The position numbers were made by a program, and so were the translations under genes. This document shows, one piece after another, positions 5,574-7,473 of a DNA stretch of 7,473 nt. Source of the DNA: Alphaproteobacteria bacterium (GTDB lineage Bacteria > Pseudomonadota > Alphaproteobacteria > UBA1280 > UBA12223). The stretch lies in the NCBI GenBank assembly GCA_003450915.1, contig DMEM01000051.1:1-7473 (forward strand), written 5' to 3'. Each line of letters begins with the position of its first letter. Position 1 is the stretch's first letter. The notes beneath the pieces are model-generated. The model saw only the letters and a list, made by a program, of their open reading frames with translations, did not search any database and had not been told where the DNA came from.

Positions 5574-6203
5574 TTAAAACCTTTTAAATGTTGGTGCTAC
5601 ACGATAGAACAGAATTGGTTCATCTCTATTTCCTAAATACCAAAGAATTCTTAGTTTCCCCTTATCAGCACCATCTCCTCCATCTAAATATTCATCTAAA
5701 CTTAAGGCAAATTCTTTTTTTTCAGTTCCTGGAATATTTGCAATATGAGATTTCATAAAATAATAACAAACTTTACCTGCTGAGCAGTCATTTCCCTTCC
5801 AACCTGAAATATCACCCCAGTCTTCATTTGCAGACCAGTATAAATACCACTGAAAAACCACATGCCCTGAATCTTTTACTAAACTATCATGACTTGTTGT
5901 TTCTACATCAATATAAGGCCCATTCCAGCCTCGTGCTGTTGAATCAAGTAAATCTTGGACTCTCCTTGCCAAGCCTCCTGGTGTACTTACACTTTCTGGC
6001 ATATCTTTTCTAACATCAATTAAATAAGCTTCTGTTGCTTTTGCAAATTCAATAATTCTTTGACTAGCAGTAGCAATTCTAGCCTCTTTAATAGCACTAT
6101 GTAACGCTGCTCCTGATATTACCGACAATGTTCCAAATATTGCTAAAGCTATTCTAGCATCAAGCCCAAACATTGCACCTTTTTTTACTATATTTTTTTT
6201 CAT
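5574..6203 (-). CDS. Pilin-like secreted or membrane-anchored protein, KKGAMFGLD family
   Basis: With the start at 6203 the product is 209 residues: MKKNIV, KKGAMFGLD (7-15), a hydrophobic helix (about 17-38), AYLIDV (59-64), GWNGPY (92-97), Cys140 and Cys146 (CSAGKVC), and near the C terminus an Asp/Gly loop, LDGGDGADKGKLR (173-185), that resembles a calcium-binding loop of major pseudopilins. The reading frame continues upstream to a GTG at 6242, but I prefer the ATG at 6203. It gives a leader like its relatives, and a TATAAT at 6231-6236 lies inside the longer version. The first 35 residues are nearly identical to those of the gene at 4987-5556, also at DNA level, while the rest has diverged strongly. 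It is the first gene of a leftward pair. Role inferred only as a pilin- or pseudopilin-type subunit; no pilus assembly gene is in the window. Confidence 0.75.
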   Translation of the reverse strand: MKKNIVKKGAMFGLDARIALAIFGTLSVISGAALHSAIKEARIATASQRIIEFAKATEAYLIDVRKDMPESVSTPGGLARRVQDLLDSTARGWNGPYIDVETTSHDSLVKDSGHVVFQWYLYWSANEDWGDISGWKGNDCSAGKVCYYFMKSHIANIPGTEKKEFALSLDEYLDGGDGADKGKLRILWYLGNRDEPILFYRVAPTFKRF

Positions 6204-6230
6204 TAAATCTTGATTTACCTCAATAAAATT

Positions 6231-6236
6231 ATTATA
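6231..6236 (-). promoter_or_regulatory. Probable -10 element for the pilin-like gene pair
   Basis: The minus strand reads TATAAT, which would start transcription near 6225 and leave about 22 bases before the ATG at 6203. No convincing -35 is present at 16-18 bases, so it may depend on an activator. CACTATG occurs twice, 17 bp apart, at 6240-6246 and 6257-6263 just upstream, a possible activator-site direct repeat. Confidence 0.35.
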
Positions 6237-6395
6237 CTGCACTATGTATCATAACACACTATGAATTAAATAAGTATCCTTAAAATACTTTAGCCATAAT
6301 AGTATGTAGCCTGTTTACAACAGTTTAGTTTTTTAGATTTTAACTAAGAACTATAAAAGATTATAAAAATAACAAATTAACTAGGAGATGTATTA

Positions 6396-6548
6396 ATGAG
6401 TCAACCAGCATGGCGATCTACTAAACGTCCAGCTCATTTAACAACTAGACAGCCAAGAAAACCTAGGCAGCCAAGCAACGTAAGTTTCTCAGGTGTTTTA
6501 TGGACGACACTATTTCTAACATTTGGAGCGTTCTTTGTATTCACCTAA
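6396..6548 (+). CDS. Small basic single-span membrane protein (50 residues)
   Basis: The product is unrecognised. It begins MSQPAWRSTKRPAH, has a Pro/Arg/Lys-rich N-terminal 28 residues, and ends in one hydrophobic span (about 31-50, FSGVLWTTLFLTFGAFFVFT) right at the C terminus. By the positive-inside rule the basic part should face the cytoplasm. AGGAG at 6383-6387, eight bases before the ATG, is a strong ribosome site, which is the main argument that it is real. It is divergent from the pilin-like pair and followed after 29 bases by a second small gene of similar design, with which it shares a P(A/S)W...K motif. TATAAA hexamers at 6352 and 6362 may be its -10, without a good -35. Confidence 0.65.
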   Translation: MSQPAWRSTKRPAHLTTRQPRKPRQPSNVSFSGVLWTTLFLTFGAFFVFT

Positions 6549-6577
6549 GCATTAAAAATATTTAGGAGGATATAATT

Positions 6578-6712
6578 ATGAGTTTCTTAGACAAGAAAGG
6601 CACTTATAAAAAGCCATCCTGGATGAATGCAAAGCCAAAACCAGATACGGTTGGTCGTCAAGTTCTTTTGGCTATTATTATAGCTATCATAGCCATGATT
6701 TTATACTATTAA
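6578..6712 (+). CDS. Small basic single-span membrane protein (44 residues)
   Basis: The product is unrecognised: MSFLDKKGTYKKPSWMNAKPKPDTVG forms a Lys/Pro-rich N-terminal part, then a single hydrophobic span (about 29-44, rich in Ile and Ala) ends the protein at YY. AGGAGG at 6564-6569 with eight bases to the ATG is a near-perfect ribosome site. PSWMNAKPKP aligns with PAWRSTKRP of the preceding gene, suggesting the two are paralogues or partners made from one mRNA. A strong terminator follows five bases after the stop. A regulatory or assembly subunit of a membrane complex is possible; a membrane-acting toxin is less likely because of the long basic tail. Confidence 0.7.
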   Translation: MSFLDKKGTYKKPSWMNAKPKPDTVGRQVLLAIIIAIIAMILYY

Positions 6713-6716
6713 AAAT

Positions 6717-6745
6717 AAAAGACTTAGATTTAATCTAAGTCTTTT
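6717..6745. terminator. Perfect bidirectional terminator between convergent genes
   Basis: AAAAGACTTAGATT (6717-6730) is fully complementary to AATCTAAGTCTTTT (6732-6745), a 14-base arm either side of one central base. The arms end in A and T runs, so U tracts form on either strand. It closes the two-gene rightward unit and the leftward gene that ends at 6751. Confidence 0.9.
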
Positions 6746-6750
6746 ATTTT

Positions 6751-7356
6751 TTATCTATTTACATCCGATAATCCAAGTTCAACAAATAAATACTTATAAT
6801 CATCACTGGCTCTAACTTTACCGTCTTCTATATTTTTTTCTTCATTAATATAATCTTCTAAATAAACTGCCAACTTATCCACTAGCTTATCTCCTGCTCG
6901 TAAAACAATCCAGGTATAACATTTTTTATCTTCTTGTTTTATATTATAACAACTTGCTTGTTCTAAGTCTTTTAATGAATTCCACTTCTGATTAGTGGCT
7001 CTGGCTAAAGTTAAATGGTCAAACCCATTAAAACCTAGTGATACACCATTTTCTTTTATCGGAAAACTTACATAAGGGCCTTGCCAACCAATAGTACTAT
7101 CACTTACTAAAGGAACAGGATTAACCTCCCAGTTATTTCCATTATCAATTAGTGGTAACTCAGTACTTGTATCCAAATAATAAGCATAATAAGCTTGAGA
7201 TACCGACTTTAAATTATTAACCAATTCTAACCTTTGTTTTTTTTCTTCTGCTAAAAATAATATTGATGTCGTAGCTAAAAATAAAGCTACAAAAACAGAA
7301 AGAAACAACGCTACATCATTAACTAAAGTAACAGTGTTCTTGTGCCTATAATGCAT
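6751..7356 (-). CDS. Divergent pilin-like protein without the KGAMFG leader
   Basis: The 201-residue product shares the family plan with those at 4987-5556 and 5574-6203: a hydrophobic N-terminal helix (about 15-36), AYYLDT (58-63), a run leading to GWQGPY (90-95), two cysteines (136 and 146, the second in KKCYTW), and a C-terminal IEDGKVR (176-182) that fits the GKLR end of the Asp/Gly loop of the 5574-6203 product. Its start, MHYRHKNTVTLVND, lacks the KKGAMFGLD leader, but Asp14 falls where the leader Asp lies in the others. It may be a minor subunit or have a different export route. The ribosome site GGA is about 11 bases upstream, weaker than for its small neighbours. It appears to be monocistronic, ending at the terminator 6717-6745. 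Confidence 0.7.
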   Translation of the reverse strand: MHYRHKNTVTLVNDVALFLSVFVALFLATTSILFLAEEKKQRLELVNNLKSVSQAYYAYYLDTSTELPLIDNGNNWEVNPVPLVSDSTIGWQGPYVSFPIKENGVSLGFNGFDHLTLARATNQKWNSLKDLEQASCYNIKQEDKKCYTWIVLRAGDKLVDKLAVYLEDYINEEKNIEDGKVRASDDYKYLFVELGLSDVNR

Positions 7357-7381
7357 AAAATATATAATCCTTTTTTTACTT

Positions 7382-7407
7382 ATTATAATTTAAACCTAAA
7401 TTATAAT
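7382..7407. promoter_or_regulatory. 26-bp perfect inverted repeat upstream of the divergent pilin-like gene
   Basis: ATTATAATTTA (7382-7392) and TAAATTATAAT (7397-7407) are exact complements around AACC. The arms include TATAAT on both strands, so a -10 for the leftward gene may be inside, though no -35 fits. It lies 25 bases from the start codon at 7356. It could be an operator, a leader hairpin, or an accident of AT-rich sequence. Confidence 0.4.
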
Positions 7408-7432
7408 ACTGTTAATATTGAACGAAAAATCA

Positions 7433-7452
7433 ACACCATTAAATAATGGTGT
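7433..7452 (-). terminator. Terminator of a leftward gene beyond the right edge
   Basis: ACACCATT (7433-7440) pairs with AATGGTGT (7445-7452) around AAAT. On the minus strand the hairpin is followed by TGATTTTTC, giving a U tract, while the plus strand has none. This implies a gene transcribed leftward that ends just outside the window. Confidence 0.6.
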
Positions 7453-7473
7453 CTATATCTTATGCTCTTTATA

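Noticed and set aside
5828..6013. + strand frame opposite the pilin-like gene
   Set aside because: It is antisense to a family-conserved region and lacks initiation signals.
6201..6242. Upstream GTG start (6242) for the pilin-like gene 5574-6203
   Set aside because: It would add 13 residues absent from relatives, has no fitting ribosome site, and contains the likely -10 TATAAT.
6396..6712. Type I toxin-antitoxin reading of the two small membrane proteins
   Set aside because: No antisense RNA promoter or complementary regulator was seen, both proteins have long basic tails, and both have accessible strong ribosome sites.

Overview
The window is AT-rich DNA from a Gram-negative bacterium. The best guess is an AT-rich alphaproteobacterium, possibly Rickettsiales-like or an uncultured marine lineage. 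This rests on a trimeric-type outer membrane porin, a short class Ia ribonucleotide reductase pair that resembles alphaproteobacterial forms from memory, and several pilin-like proteins beginning KKGAMFGLDARI. No rRNA, tRNA, transposase, integrase or CRISPR array was seen, and the taxonomic placement is inference.

Layout, left to right. At the left edge a leftward gene runs off the window (start at 162). It begins like the pilin-like genes further right, but carries an in-frame 129-bp segment bounded by two identical 21-bp copies of the KGAMFGL-coding sequence. Its promoter lies at 202-230, just past a bidirectional terminator (232-261). Next is a leftward porin (367-1446) whose stop codon lies inside a 105-bp imperfect palindrome (270-374). 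A 436-bp divergent regulatory region follows, then nrdA (1883-3709) and nrdB (3916-4929) on the + strand. The regulatory region holds two candidate nrd promoters, an FNR-like dyad and two NrdR-type boxes exactly 31 bp apart. The nrdA-nrdB gap holds a second copy of the same palindrome family (3792-3895). A bidirectional terminator (4954-4977) ends the nrd operon and the leftward pilin-like pair 5574-6203 and 4987-5556. Divergent from that pair is a rightward pair of tiny single-span membrane proteins (6396-6548 and 6578-6712). A perfect bidirectional hairpin (6717-6745) separates them from a third, divergent pilin-like gene (6751-7356).

How it fits together. NrdA and NrdB supply dNTPs. NrdA lacks the ATP-cone, so transcriptional control through NrdR boxes may replace allosteric control of overall activity. 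The pilin-like proteins share a basic leader, a hydrophobic N-terminal helix, an AYYLDT-type segment, a GW(N/Q)GPY motif and two C-terminal-half cysteines. They look like a family of surface or secretion-system subunits of unknown substrate.

The items most worth attention are the dispersed palindrome family with compensatory changes between its two copies, the in-frame palindromic insert in the left-edge gene, and the two small membrane proteins that share a P(A/S)W motif.
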